Assembly: GCF_001421415.1 (NCBI RefSeq)
Contig: NZ_LMKH01000006.1
Coordinates: 40,963-92,896, forward strand
Length of the DNA: 51,934 nt
DNA from: Sphingomonas sp. Leaf208
Lineage (GTDB): Bacteria > Pseudomonadota > Alphaproteobacteria > Sphingomonadales > Sphingomonadaceae
Direction: 5' to 3'
Each line of letters starts with the position of its first letter. The first letter of the stretch is position 1. Positions 1 to 8,794 of the stretch are shown piece after piece. A model generated the notes under the pieces. The model was not told the DNA's origin and searched no databases. It saw nothing but the letters and a program-made list of their open reading frames with translations. The translations under genes and the position numbers were made by a program.

Positions 1-90
1 CCTTGCCAGCGCGGAACGCGGCCCACAGGCTATCGGTGGTGATCGCGATCAGCGACGCGCCGAGGAGCATCAGCATCACGACCCGCTCGA

Positions 91-300
91 CCTGAGTCCG
101 CGCCCGTCGACGGCAAGGTGACGTTGTCGAAGTCGGCCGACGAAGGGCGGACCGATACGCCGAAGATCGTCGACTGGTACATGAACGGGATGATCGAGAT
201 CGACCCGATGATCACGCACCGCCTGACGCTCGACGAGATCAACAAGGGCTTCGACCTGATGCACGCCGGCGAGAGCATCAGGAGCGTAGTCGTCTATTGA
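91..300 (+). pseudogene. 3' fragment of class III alcohol dehydrogenase
   Basis: The last about 55 codons match the C-terminus of S-(hydroxymethyl)glutathione dehydrogenase/class III alcohol dehydrogenase: GRTDTPKIVDWYM, then a DPMITHRLTLDEINKGFDLM-like stretch and the ending SIRSVVVY, which is close to the family terminus. The remaining roughly 300 residues, with the NAD fold and zinc ligands, are absent. Reading upstream in the same frame gives sequence unlike the family before about position 145. A GTG at 118 could begin an ORF, but it would make only a 60-residue stub. I read it as a gene broken by a rearrangement at the left edge. On the other strand, bases 1-117 encode a short hydrophobic stretch that may be the end of an unrelated membrane protein. 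Confidence 0.7.
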
Positions 301-322
301 CGACCACGAGAGGGGACGAACC

Positions 323-745
323 ATGAAAACGGTGAACGATCCGACTGCGACGGCTGCCCCAGCGCCACGGTTCCGGAAGATTTCCGGCGGCGCCTACGTC
401 CACCGTGTTCAGGCCATGCACCAGGGAGAAGGCGCGATCGACATACATCGCTTCGCCTTTTTTGCGGAACGACAGACACCTTATTTCGTGATGTTCGATA
501 TGCCGCCAGGAACTAGCGAGGGCGTGCATGTTCACGGTGTTGAGGATCCGTCCGAGGGCTGGCTCGACGAGTATTATCACATCGTCGAGGGCGCAGGCAT
601 AATGCGGATCGACGGCGAGTTCGTCGCCGTCGCGAAAGGCGATGTCATCTACACGCCGGCCGGCGTTTCTCACGGAATCGAAAACGCCGCCGAACACGGC
701 AATCTCAAGGTCATGTTGACGGTGCTCGCGGTGCTGCCGACCTGA
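323..745 (+). CDS. Small cupin-domain protein
   Basis: A 140-residue single-domain cupin. The two conserved cupin motifs are visible: HVHGVEDPSEGWLDEYYHIV (histidines and a glutamate as metal ligands) and, about 40 residues later, PAGVSHGIEN with the last histidine. The glycine-rich VEGAGIMRIDGE strand between them fits the beta-barrel. Such proteins bind a divalent metal and range from dioxygenases to sugar-binding regulators, so the substrate cannot be read from sequence. The start ATG is preceded by a purine-rich GAGAGGGG. It lies between the alcohol dehydrogenase relic and the aromatic catabolism cluster and converges with the Lrp gene; no functional link to either is evident. Confidence 0.75.
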   Translation: MKTVNDPTATAAPAPRFRKISGGAYVHRVQAMHQGEGAIDIHRFAFFAERQTPYFVMFDMPPGTSEGVHVHGVEDPSEGWLDEYYHIVEGAGIMRIDGEFVAVAKGDVIYTPAGVSHGIENAAEHGNLKVMLTVLAVLPT

Positions 746-770
746 GCACTGTGCCGTTCCACTGATCGCG

Positions 771-1244
771 TCAGGGGAGCGGAAGGGCCGTCGTATATTT
801 GGTCAACGAAAGCGCGAAATGCGAGGATGCACCGCCAACTGAGGGATGTTCGAGAAGCGTGTTCATCAGAAAATGCTCATAATCCGACACGTCTATCGCG
901 ACGATCCTTAGCAGATAATCCCAGTCACCCGACATAGAGAAGCATTCCAGAATTTCGGGGCGCCCGGCGACAAAATGCTCGAACGCACCGCGGACTTCCC
1001 GGGCGTGACTGCACACGCGGATGTTGCACAGCACGTTCACCCCGTATCCGAGCACGCTCTGATCAAGCAGCCGAACCGACTGCCGAATGAGTCCGCGCGA
1101 CTCCATCGCCTTGATCCGCCGCCAGACCGAAGCCGCTGAACTGCCGACATGCTCGGCAAGATCGCCATTGCTAATCGCAGCATTGACCTGAAGTTCGGCA
1201 AGGATTCGCCGATCGACATCATCGAGCTTGTAGGTCGATTTCAT
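771..1244 (-). CDS. Lrp/AsnC-family transcriptional regulator
   Basis: A 157-residue Lrp/AsnC protein starting at MKSTYKLDDVDRRILAEL. Residues about 8-55 form the winged HTH (helix SNGDLAEHVG, recognition helix SAASVWRRIKAMESRGLIRQ), followed by an AsnC effector-binding domain containing the family's SGDWDYLL segment. An upstream in-frame start at 1391 would add 49 residues that overlap phhA and do not resemble the family, so I took the ATG at 1244. The gene is divergent from phhA with 94 bp between them. Lrp-type proteins next to phenylalanine or tyrosine catabolic genes commonly sense the amino acid and control the cluster; that role here is inferred from position. Confidence 0.88.
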   Translation of the reverse strand: MKSTYKLDDVDRRILAELQVNAAISNGDLAEHVGSSAASVWRRIKAMESRGLIRQSVRLLDQSVLGYGVNVLCNIRVCSHAREVRGAFEHFVAGRPEILECFSMSGDWDYLLRIVAIDVSDYEHFLMNTLLEHPSVGGASSHFALSLTKYTTALPLP

Positions 1245-1338
1245 AAAGACGTCACTTATCGAAAAATTCTTTCGGTTTTTCGCATTTCTCGGTAAATATT
1301 GAAAGGCAAATTCACACGCAGAGTGCGATATTGTTCGC
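1245..1338. promoter_or_regulatory. Divergent promoter region with CGAAA/TTTCG half-sites
   Basis: This AT-rich 94-bp spacer must carry the promoters of both the Lrp gene and phhA. It contains a perfect dyad, CGAAA at 1260-1264 and TTTCG at 1270-1274 with five bases between, and a further TTTCG half-site at 1278-1282. Lrp/AsnC proteins bind arrays of short dyads, so this is a plausible operator. No clear -35/-10 pair could be fixed. Confidence 0.4.
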
Positions 1339-2205
1339 ATGACACAGGGAACGATCGATCGCCCCGCGGGCACCGCCCCGGACTGGACCATCCCGCAAGG
1401 CTGGGACCGCTATACCGCAGCCGAACACGCGATGTGGGATCATCTGTTCGAACGGCAGGCAAAGATGCTGCCCGGTCGGGTCGCGACCGAATTCATCGAC
1501 GGGCTCGACGTCTTGCGCATGTCGAAACCCGGTATTCCTGATTTTGACGAACTTTCCGAACGGCTGATGAAGGCGACGGGCTGGCAGGTGGTCGCAGTGC
1601 CGGGGTTAATTCCCGACGACGTGTTCTTCGATCATCTGGCGAACCGCCGCTTCGTCTCGGGCAATTTCATCCGCACCCCCGAACAACTCGATTATCTCCA
1701 GGAGCCAGACATCTTCCACGACGTCTTCGGCCACGTCCCCCTACTCGCGAACCCGGTCTTTGCCGATTACATGCAGGCCTACGGCATAGGCGGACAGCGC
1801 GCGGCGAATGGCGGGGTGATAGAGAAGCTGTCGCGACTCTATTGGTACACGGTCGAATTCGGGTTGATCCGTGGGGCGGCCGACGATCTGAAAATTTATG
1901 GCGCAGGCATCGTCTCGTCCTACGGCGAGTCGCTTTTCGCGCTCGACGACCCCTCACCCAACCGGCTCGGCTTCGACGTTAGGCGACTGATGCGCACCAA
2001 GTACCGGATCGACGATTATCAGCAGAACTACTTCGTCATCGACAGCTTCGAGGACCTACTCGAGCAGACGCTCAACACCGATTTTGGTCCAATCTATGCC
2101 GAACTCGCAGGCGCGCAGGACATAGAGATCGAGACCATCCTGCCGACTGACAAAGTCTACACGCACGGCACGCAGGCTTACGCCCGCGCGAAGGTGACGG
2201 CATGA
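1339..2205 (+). CDS. phhA: Phenylalanine 4-monooxygenase
   Basis: A 288-residue bacterial phenylalanine hydroxylase, a non-heme iron, tetrahydropterin-dependent enzyme that converts L-phenylalanine to L-tyrosine. The iron ligands are visible: H127 and H132 in PDIFHDVFGHVPLL and E173 in LYWYTVEFGL. Length and the compact catalytic domain without a regulatory ACT domain are typical of bacterial enzymes. It is the first gene of the catabolic operon and its stop overlaps the next start (ATGA at 2202-2205). The oxidised pterin cofactor is probably recycled by the two genes at 7628-8582. It is likely controlled by the divergent Lrp-type regulator. Confidence 0.97.
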   Translation: MTQGTIDRPAGTAPDWTIPQGWDRYTAAEHAMWDHLFERQAKMLPGRVATEFIDGLDVLRMSKPGIPDFDELSERLMKATGWQVVAVPGLIPDDVFFDHLANRRFVSGNFIRTPEQLDYLQEPDIFHDVFGHVPLLANPVFADYMQAYGIGGQRAANGGVIEKLSRLYWYTVEFGLIRGAADDLKIYGAGIVSSYGESLFALDDPSPNRLGFDVRRLMRTKYRIDDYQQNYFVIDSFEDLLEQTLNTDFGPIYAELAGAQDIEIETILPTDKVYTHGTQAYARAKVTA

Positions 2206-3407
2206 CGCTCGTCGTCAACGCGACCGCGGCACAGGCGCTGTTCAGCTCACTTGAGCGGCAACCGCCGGATGCACTCCTCGCCGTTATCGGCATGCACCGT
2301 GCGGATCCTCGGGCGGACAAGATCGACGTCGGCGTCGGCGTCTACCGCGACGAGCTTGGTGGCACGCCGGTGATGCGTGCGGTCAAAGCCGCCGAGGCAC
2401 GGCTCCTGTCCCATCAGACGAGCAAAAGCTACCTCGGTGCAGAAGGCGACCAGCAATACACGGACCTGCTCGCAACGGTCGCGCTCGGCGCATCGGCAGG
2501 CGACCCACGGATCACCGGGATCCAAACTCCGGGAGGCACCGGCGCTCTGCGGCTCGCGGCTGAGTTGATCTCCCGTATCGGCGGTACGCCCACGGTCTGG
2601 ATCGGCGCACCGACCTGGCCGAACCATGGTCCGATCTTTCGTGAGGCGGGACTTGCCGTGCGAACACATGACTATTTCGACGCCCGCCTCGGTGATATCG
2701 ATTTCGACGCGTTCATGGCGGCGCTGGTCGACGCACAAGGCGGCGATGTCGTCCTGCTACACGGTTGCTGCCACAATCCCACTGGTACCAGCTTTGATGG
2801 TGGTCAGTGGCGGGCGATCGCCGACCTCCTCATCAGGCGCGGTCTCGTTCCTTTGATCGACTTAGCTTATCAAGGGCTGGGCAGCGGTCTGGAGCAGGAT
2901 GCTGCTGGCCTGCACACGATCCTGTCGATGGTGCCAGAGGCGATGGTTGCCTACAGCTGCGACAAGAATTTCGCGCTGTATCGCGAGCGGGTTGGCGCGC
3001 TGTGGGTACAGGCGCAAACGTCCGCCGCCGCAGTGCCGGTCCGCGAAACGATGCTGGTCCTCGCGCGCAGTCTCTGGTCAATGCCCCCCGATCACGGTGC
3101 GGCGACCGTCCGGCTGATTTTGGAAGACGCAACGCTCGCTGCCGATTGGCGCCACGAACTCGGCAGTATGTGCGCACGGATAAACGCGCTTCGGTCCGCG
3201 CTTGGTGCTGCCCATCCCGCATTGTTCCGGATCTCACGCCAGCAGGGACTGTTCGCGCTGCTTCCAATCGACCGGGCGGCGGTCATCGCGCTCCGTACGG
3301 AGCACGGGATCTACATGCCTGAATCGGGACGCATCAACATCGCCGGCCTGCGCGAAGCGACGATCGCTCCGTTCGTCGCGGCGCTGACACCATATCTTCC
3401 GTTTTGA
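2202..3407 (+). CDS. tyrB: Aromatic amino acid aminotransferase
   Basis: A 401-residue class I/II PLP-dependent aminotransferase of the AspC/TyrB type. Family motifs include KIDVGVGVYRDE near the N-terminus, TPGGTGALR, the HGCCHNPTG loop, and the Schiff-base lysine K255 in SCDKNFALYRERVG. The C-terminal arginine motif (ESGRINIAGL) that binds the substrate carboxylate is present. In this context it should transaminate tyrosine to 4-hydroxyphenylpyruvate, the substrate of the next enzyme. It overlaps phhA by 4 nt, which suggests translational coupling. The symbol follows from context; an aspartate preference cannot be excluded. Confidence 0.9.
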   Translation: MTLVVNATAAQALFSSLERQPPDALLAVIGMHRADPRADKIDVGVGVYRDELGGTPVMRAVKAAEARLLSHQTSKSYLGAEGDQQYTDLLATVALGASAGDPRITGIQTPGGTGALRLAAELISRIGGTPTVWIGAPTWPNHGPIFREAGLAVRTHDYFDARLGDIDFDAFMAALVDAQGGDVVLLHGCCHNPTGTSFDGGQWRAIADLLIRRGLVPLIDLAYQGLGSGLEQDAAGLHTILSMVPEAMVAYSCDKNFALYRERVGALWVQAQTSAAAVPVRETMLVLARSLWSMPPDHGAATVRLILEDATLAADWRHELGSMCARINALRSALGAAHPALFRISRQQGLFALLPIDRAAVIALRTEHGIYMPESGRINIAGLREATIAPFVAALTPYLPF

Positions 3408-3418
3408 AAGCAACCGAC

Positions 3419-4483
3419 ATGGCAGATCTTAACGCCGCTCTGGCTAACCCGCTCGGCCTCGATGGCTTCGAATTCTGCGAGTTTACCTCGCCAAATCCCG
3501 ATACGCTTGCTCGCCAATTCGAATCTTTGGGCTTCGTACCGTCTCACCGACATCGTACGAAGGACGTAATCCGCTACAAGCAGGGGCGTATCAATCTCTT
3601 GCTCAATCGGGAAGCCGTCGGGCAGGCTGCAGACTTCCGTGCGGCCCACGGCCCCTCCGCCAGCGGTATGGCGTTCCGGGTAGCCAACGCCGCTCGCGCC
3701 TATGAGCATGCCCTGTCGGAAGGTGCGACTGCGGTCGACGCGTCGGTGGGGGTGCTTGGAGACGACAGCCACGCAATTGAAGGGATTGGCGGATCCTACC
3801 TCTACCTCGTCGAGGGCGACATCTATGCCGACTGGGACGAAATCGAGGGCTGGAGACAGGCCGAGCAGGAGAATAACGTCGGCCTCGACCTGCTCGACCA
3901 TTTGACCCACAACGTTCGCCGCGGTGAGATGCGCACGTGGTCTAGTTTCTATGGTCAGCTATTCGGATTTCAGGAGCAGAAATACTTTGACATCAAGGGC
4001 GAGGCGACCGGGCTGTTCAGCCAGGCAATGATCGCGCCCGATGGCGCAATTTGCATCCCGCTGAACGAGAGCCAGGACGAAAATAGTCAAATCGAAGAAT
4101 TCATCCGCGAATATCAGGGTGAAGGCATTCAGCACTTAGCACTCACCACCGACAATATCTTTACGACCCTCGAAAAACTGCGGGCACGTGGTGTGCGGCT
4201 ACAAGACACGATCGAGACGTATTACGAACTGGTCGACAAGCGCGTACCGGGCCATGGCGAGGATCTCGAGCGTCTGCGGAGAAACCGGATCCTGATCGAC
4301 GGCAACGTCGGCGAGGAGGGGCTCCTGCTCCAGATCTTCACCGAGAACATGGTCGGCCCGATCTTCTTCGAGATCATCCAGCGCAAGGGCAACCAAGGCT
4401 TCGGCAACGGCAACTTCCAGGCGCTGTTCGAAAGCATCGAGCTTGATCAGATTCGGCGCGGCGTCATCAGCGTCGACGCCTGA
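3419..4483 (+). CDS. hpd: 4-Hydroxyphenylpyruvate dioxygenase
   Basis: A protein of about 354 residues with the two VOC-type domains of HPPD, which converts 4-hydroxyphenylpyruvate to homogentisate. The facial triad is visible: His in LDLLDHLTHNV, His in EGIQHLALTTD, and Glu in LLLQIFTENMVGPIFFEIIQ near the C-terminus, which also shows the family's RKGNQGFGNGNFQALFESIE ending. A TTG at 3404 in the same frame overlaps the tyrB stop and would add five residues; I chose the ATG at 3419, whose product begins MADLNAALANP. It is separated from hmgA by about 120 bp. Confidence 0.96.
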   Translation: MADLNAALANPLGLDGFEFCEFTSPNPDTLARQFESLGFVPSHRHRTKDVIRYKQGRINLLLNREAVGQAADFRAAHGPSASGMAFRVANAARAYEHALSEGATAVDASVGVLGDDSHAIEGIGGSYLYLVEGDIYADWDEIEGWRQAEQENNVGLDLLDHLTHNVRRGEMRTWSSFYGQLFGFQEQKYFDIKGEATGLFSQAMIAPDGAICIPLNESQDENSQIEEFIREYQGEGIQHLALTTDNIFTTLEKLRARGVRLQDTIETYYELVDKRVPGHGEDLERLRRNRILIDGNVGEEGLLLQIFTENMVGPIFFEIIQRKGNQGFGNGNFQALFESIELDQIRRGVISVDA

Positions 4484-4564
4484 GGGAAACCACCTCGCCG
4501 CATGAGCCGGGCGGTCCGCAACCGATGGCGGCTGCTCGGTGGCAGGTTCACGTATTTCAAAGGT

Positions 4565-4582
4565 CCCCGGCCTTGTCCGGGG
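4565..4582. other. GC hairpin between hpd and hmgA
   Basis: CCCCGG (4565-4570) and CCGGGG (4577-4582) form a 6-bp GC stem with a 6-nt loop in the only substantial gap inside the operon. No U-tract follows, so it is not a classical intrinsic terminator; it could stabilise or process the hpd transcript. Confidence 0.3.
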
Positions 4583-4604
4583 CGGCACAGGTTAGGCTTC
4601 GGCG

Positions 4605-5882
4605 ATGATCGATTACGTCTCCGGCTTTGGCAACCACTTCTCGAGTGAGGCTGTCCCCGGTGCCCTTCCGATAGGGCGGAACTCGCCCCAGCGGCCTCCC
4701 TTCGGTCTATATGCCGAACAGTTGTCCGGCACCGCCTTCACCGCACCGCGACATGAGAATCGCCGCACGTGGCTCTACCGTCTGCGACCCACAGCGGAGC
4801 ATCCTCCGTTCATCCGCTACGAGCAGGCCACCCGATTTACACGCGACGTCGGTAATGCACTCCTCGCGCCCAACCGCCTGCGCTGGAATCCGATAGCGGA
4901 CGCGCTACCCGGCACCGACCTGATCGACGGCATTACAACAATGCTCGCCAATCGTGATCCGGCCGATCTGGAGGGGGTCGCCATCCACCTCTACGCCGCA
5001 ACGCTCGAGATGACCGACCGGGTCTTCATGAACGCAGATGGCGAAATGCTGTTCGTGCCGCAGGCGGGCCGGCTCGAACTGCTGACCGAGCTCGGCCGGA
5101 TTGAGGTTGCACCGGGCCAGATCGCGCTCGTCCCGCGCGGCGTTCGCTTCCGCGCACTTCTGCCGAACGGGTATGCACGCGGCTACGTATGCGAAAATCA
5201 CGGTGCGTTATTTCGGCTCCCGGACCTTGGACCCATCGGTGCCAATGGCTTGGCGAACCCGCGTGACTTCGAAACGCCGATCGCCTGGTTTGAGGATCGG
5301 GACATCCCGACCCAAGTGGTTCAGAAGTTCATGGGCGCGCTCTGGACTACGGAGCTTGACCACAGCCCCCTGGATGTCGTCGCGTGGCATGGCAACTTGA
5401 CCCCGTGTAGGTATGATATGGCGCGCTTCAACACGATCAACACCGTGTCGTTCGACCATCCCGACCCATCGATCTTTACCGTGCTGACCAGTCCCAGCGA
5501 CGTACCCGGTCGCGCCAATGCCGATTTTGTTGTCTTCCCGCCGCGCTGGATGGTGGCGGAGGACACGTTCCGCCCGCCCTGGTTCCACCGTAACGTCATG
5601 TCGGAGGCCATGGGCCTCATCACCGGCGCTTATGACGCCAAGGCGGAGGGGTTCGCCCCCGGCGGACTCTCGCTTCACAACCTGATGGCTGGACATGGCC
5701 CCGATCTCGACAGCTGGCAGGGCGCATCCGATGCCGAACTCAAGCCGCGCCGGATCGAGGGGACGATGGCGTTCATGCTGGAGAGCTGCTGGCCGTATCG
5801 CCCGACCGCCTATGCGCTCGAACACGGCCAGCCCGATTACGACGCCGTATGGGCCGATTTTCCGAAAGCCACGTTGCCATGA
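4605..5882 (+). CDS. hmgA: Homogentisate 1,2-dioxygenase
   Basis: A 425-residue homogentisate dioxygenase, the iron enzyme that opens the aromatic ring to maleylacetoacetate. The family opening [19 protein letters not shown] and the C-terminal iron-binding region ([19 protein letters not shown], then [12 protein letters not shown]) are intact, and the length is normal. It follows hpd and overlaps the start of fahA, so the genes for steps 3, 4 and 6 of the pathway lie in order. Confidence 0.97.
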   Translation: MIDYVSGFGNHFSSEAVPGALPIGRNSPQRPPFGLYAEQLSGTAFTAPRHENRRTWLYRLRPTAEHPPFIRYEQATRFTRDVGNALLAPNRLRWNPIADALPGTDLIDGITTMLANRDPADLEGVAIHLYAATLEMTDRVFMNADGEMLFVPQAGRLELLTELGRIEVAPGQIALVPRGVRFRALLPNGYARGYVCENHGALFRLPDLGPIGANGLANPRDFETPIAWFEDRDIPTQVVQKFMGALWTTELDHSPLDVVAWHGNLTPCRYDMARFNTINTVSFDHPDPSIFTVLTSPSDVPGRANADFVVFPPRWMVAEDTFRPPWFHRNVMSEAMGLITGAYDAKAEGFAPGGLSLHNLMAGHGPDLDSWQGASDAELKPRRIEGTMAFMLESCWPYRPTAYALEHGQPDYDAVWADFPKATLP

Positions 5883-7171
5883 CCATCGACCATACCCATG
5901 CCCCTGCCCTAACCAGCTGGGTCGACAGCGCTAATAGCCACGTGGACTTCCCAATCCAGAACCTCCCACTAGGCATCTTCACTCCCGCTGACGGCGTCAC
6001 GCCGCGGCCGGGTACCGCGATCGGCGACCTGATTCTCGACCTCGGCGGCGTTGTGTCGCTGCTGCACGACGCAGTGGCGCCAGCCCTCACTGGTACGACG
6101 CTGAACGCGTTGTTCGCACTGCCCGCGGAAGACCGGGTGGCGCTCCGTCGTCGCCTGTCGCAACTGTTGTCCGACCCTGCCCACCGCACCGTGATCGAGC
6201 CGATGCTCTACACCGCCGCCGACTGTACGATGCATCTACCCGCCGCGATCGGCGACTACACCGACTTCTATGTCGGCATCCATCACGCCAACAATGTCGG
6301 CCGCCAGTTTCGTCCGGACCAACCGCTGCTGCCCAACTACAAATGGGTCCCGATCGGCTATCACGGCCGCGCGTCATCGGTCCGCCCCAGCGGCGTGCCG
6401 GTGATCCGTCCAAAGGGCCAGCGCAAGCCGCCCCAGGCCGAAGTGCCCGATTACGGCCCCAGCCGCCGCCTAGATTATGAGCTAGAGATGGGTGTGTGGA
6501 TCGGCCTAGGCAACGCGCTGGGCGAGCCGATCGCGATCGCCGACGCGGGCGCGCACGTCGCCGGGCTCTCGCTATTAAACGACTGGTCGGCACGCGATTT
6601 CCAAGCATGGGAGTATCAACCGCTTGGTCCCTTCCTATCGAAGAATTTCCACACCAGCGTCAGCCCATGGGTCGTCACCGTCGAGGCATTGGCCCCGTTC
6701 CGTATCCCACAGGCGGCCCGACCGGACGGAGATCCTCAACCGCTTCGCTATCTGTGGGACGATGGAGACCAAGCATCTGGCGCACTCGCGATCGAACTGG
6801 AGGTGCACCTGACTACCGCCGCGATGCGGGCGGCGGGCACTGCGTCGCATCAACTCAGCCGGGGTGTGGCGAGCAATATGTACTGGACGATCGCGCAAAT
6901 CGTGACCCACCACGCGTCCAACGGCTGCGATTTGATGCCGGGCGACCTGCTAGGCACCGCCACCATCTCCGCGCCCGACGACAGCGGTTACGGCAGCCTG
7001 CTCGAGATATCGCGCGGCGGTAGCCAGCCGGTGAGGCTGCCTAGTGGCGAAACCCGCTTCTTCCTAGAGGATGGCGACGAGGTAACGTTGACCGCCCGCG
7101 CTGTTGCGAACGATCATGTTCCGATCGGCTTCGGCGCGTGCAGCGCCACCATCCTGCCGGCACGGCTGTGA
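5879..7171 (+). CDS. fahA: Fumarylacetoacetase
   Basis: A fumarylacetoacetate hydrolase of about 430 residues that cleaves fumarylacetoacetate to fumarate and acetoacetate. Recognisable segments are [33 protein letters not shown], the metal-binding [12 protein letters not shown], and [20 protein letters not shown]. The ATG at 5879 overlaps the hmgA stop as ATGA; an earlier in-frame ATG at 5849 would add ten residues lying inside hmgA and is less likely. The 3' end overlaps the GTG of the maiA remnant as GTGA. Confidence 0.96.
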   Translation: MTIDHTHAPALTSWVDSANSHVDFPIQNLPLGIFTPADGVTPRPGTAIGDLILDLGGVVSLLHDAVAPALTGTTLNALFALPAEDRVALRRRLSQLLSDPAHRTVIEPMLYTAADCTMHLPAAIGDYTDFYVGIHHANNVGRQFRPDQPLLPNYKWVPIGYHGRASSVRPSGVPVIRPKGQRKPPQAEVPDYGPSRRLDYELEMGVWIGLGNALGEPIAIADAGAHVAGLSLLNDWSARDFQAWEYQPLGPFLSKNFHTSVSPWVVTVEALAPFRIPQAARPDGDPQPLRYLWDDGDQASGALAIELEVHLTTAAMRAAGTASHQLSRGVASNMYWTIAQIVTHHASNGCDLMPGDLLGTATISAPDDSGYGSLLEISRGGSQPVRLPSGETRFFLEDGDEVTLTARAVANDHVPIGFGACSATILPARL

Positions 7172-7430
7172 CGTTGCGCTTGCACGGGCACTCGTGGCAA
7201 AGCGCGGCCTATCGAGTCCGCCTCGCGCTGGCTCTGAAAAGGCTGGACTACGAGCAGCAGCCGCACGACCTGCGCATTGGCATGCAGGGCGCGCCGGACT
7301 ATCCCGCGTTCAATCCGCAGGGACTTGTGCCCGCCCTTGAAACCACAAAGCGGGTGCTAGTGCAGAGCCCAGCTATCCTCGAATGGCTGGAGGAACGGTA
7401 CCCGTACCCCATGCTGCTTCCCGCTGCGGC
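7168..7430 (+). pseudogene. maiA: Maleylacetoacetate isomerase, truncated
   Basis: Starting at a GTG that overlaps the fahA stop, about 85 codons match the thioredoxin-like N-terminal domain of zeta-class glutathione transferases: SWQSAAYRVRLALALKRLDY, PAFNPQGLVPALET, SPAILEWLEERYP. Similarity stops abruptly near 7430, just after LLPAA, and the alpha-helical C-terminal domain is missing. The frame continues to 7617 but with unrelated arginine-rich sequence, because the DNA there belongs to a Rieske relic in another frame. The isomerase step therefore has no intact gene here. Confidence 0.85.
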
Positions 7431-7618
7431 GGGCGTCGCGCCTGCCGCTAGCGCAGACACTCGACGACTCTCTTGGCGCCGGCAGCGAACTTATCGCATG
7501 CAGCTGGCACTCGGCGCTTTTCTCGCTGGACCCCGGCATCTGCGTCAGCGGTCCATGCACGGATCAGTCGCTCACACTTTGGCTAGTCGCCGTGGTCGCC
7601 GGGATGATGGCGCATGAG
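7421..7618 (+). pseudogene. C-terminal relic of a Rieske [2Fe-2S] ferredoxin
   Basis: In the frame shifted by one from maiA, bases 7421-7618 read ...QTLDDSLGAGSELIACSWHSALFSLDPG, then ICVSGPCTDQSLTLWLVAVV. The CSWHSALFSLDPG segment is the second cluster-binding box (C-x2-H) of Rieske proteins and ends in the family's typical strand. The first C-x-H box and everything before it are gone. The frame has no stop before the SDR gene, so the relic reads into it. The junction with maiA at about 7420-7430 looks like a deletion that joined two formerly separate genes. Confidence 0.65.
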
Positions 7619-7627
7619 GAACCTGCG

Positions 7628-8278
7628 ATGAGGGTATTGATCACGGGCGCGAGTGGCGCGTTGGGACACGCGGTGGTGCGTCGCTTTGCCGAATACGGCT
7701 GGCGCGTAGCGTCGCTCGGCACGTCTGCCGACCGGGACGACGGTAGGTTCGTGGCGGGGGATCTTGCGGAGGAGCACAACGCTAAGCAAGTCGTCGACGA
7801 CGCGGCAGCGTGGCTGGGTGGGATCGATGCCTTTGTGCACCTTGCGGGCGCGTTCCGCTGGATCGAAGTCGGATCGTCCACGCTCGCCGACTGGCGGGCA
7901 CTCTTCGACGCGAACGTCGCAACAGCGGTCGCAACAACGAACGCTGTGCGTCCCCATCTCCTTGCAAGAGCATCAATGGTCTTCGTCGGGGCTCGCTCGG
8001 CAGAGCCTGCGGGAGCGGGCTTCGGCCCCTACGCCGCGGCGAAATCCGGCGTTGCCCGCCTCGCCGAGGCCCTGTCGCGGGAACTCGCACCAAGGATTCG
8101 AGTCAACGTGGTTCTGCCCGCAATCATCGACACGCCTCAGAACCGTGCCGACATGCCTGATGTCGACCCAAGCCTATGGACAAGCCCCGACGCAGTGGCA
8201 GATGCTATTGTGTTTCTCGCTACGCCGGCATCTCGAGCTGTTAACGGCGCCCTGCTTCCCGTGGGCAATCCCGCCTAG
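7628..8278 (+). CDS. Short-chain dehydrogenase, probable dihydropteridine reductase
   Basis: A 216-residue SDR with the cofactor motif TGASGALG at residues 6-13 and the catalytic Y135-x3-K139 in YAAAK. The segments MRVLITGASGALG, YGWRVASL and VVLPAIIDTPQNRADMP resemble eukaryotic-type dihydropteridine reductase (QDPR: RVLVYGGRGALG, WWVAS, LPVTLDTPMNRKSMP) more than a generic sugar or ketone reductase. It sits directly before phhB in an operon begun by phhA, so NAD(P)H-dependent reduction of quinonoid dihydropterin is the best guess. I chose the ATG at 7628, preceded by GAGGAAC; an earlier GTG at 7592 would include the end of the Rieske relic. Confidence 0.75.
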   Translation: MRVLITGASGALGHAVVRRFAEYGWRVASLGTSADRDDGRFVAGDLAEEHNAKQVVDDAAAWLGGIDAFVHLAGAFRWIEVGSSTLADWRALFDANVATAVATTNAVRPHLLARASMVFVGARSAEPAGAGFGPYAAAKSGVARLAEALSRELAPRIRVNVVLPAIIDTPQNRADMPDVDPSLWTSPDAVADAIVFLATPASRAVNGALLPVGNPA

Positions 8279-8288
8279 AAGGATAAAT

Positions 8289-8582
8289 ATGATGCACTCC
8301 GAACCAAGCGCAAATGATCTGCAGCGCTTTGCCGACACATTACCTGCGTGGAAATATAACCCGGAACGCCGTGCACTGCATCGCCGTTTGAGCTTCGCGA
8401 GCTTCGGCGAAGCGCTTGGTGCGATGGTGCGCATCGGTGTTGAGGCCGACAAGCGAGATCATCATCCCGAATGGGCAAACGTGTATAATACCGTCGATAT
8501 ATGGCTTACCACGCACGATGCTGGCGGCGTTTCGAACAAGGATGAGAATTTAGCGTCCGCGATCGACCGCATGTTCCCATGA
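8289..8582 (+). CDS. phhB: 4a-Hydroxytetrahydrobiopterin dehydratase
   Basis: A 97-residue pterin-4a-carbinolamine dehydratase. The diagnostic DKRDHHPEW, NVYNTVDIWLTTHD and GG-x-S-x2-D residues are all present. It dehydrates the 4a-carbinolamine formed by PhhA so that the cofactor can be reduced again. A GAAGGA sequence lies about 6 nt before the paired ATGs and the gene starts 10 bp after the SDR stop. It is the last gene of the cluster; the following 210 bp are AT-rich with no visible gene. Confidence 0.95.
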   Translation: MMHSEPSANDLQRFADTLPAWKYNPERRALHRRLSFASFGEALGAMVRIGVEADKRDHHPEWANVYNTVDIWLTTHDAGGVSNKDENLASAIDRMFP

Positions 8583-8794
8583 TTTTTGCGAAAGTTTAAA
8601 ATTATTACATTACTGTAACGGGAAAACACCTAATTTTAATATAATCGGATAACTGGCCAGCATTCGATCATCAATCACATATTTTTTAGATCAACGTTTA
8701 GAGGATTGGTCGCGAGACTCGACGACGAGTACAGTGTGCTCATACATCGCGAACTCAACCCGACACCCGAATAGGCTGCATCGTTTTTGCAAGT

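Noticed and set aside
1..117. Minus-strand frame with a hydrophobic stretch (VVMLMLLGASLIAITTDSLW)
   Set aside because: It resembles the end of a LysE-like exporter but is only about 38 codons, cut by the window edge, and cannot be assigned with confidence.
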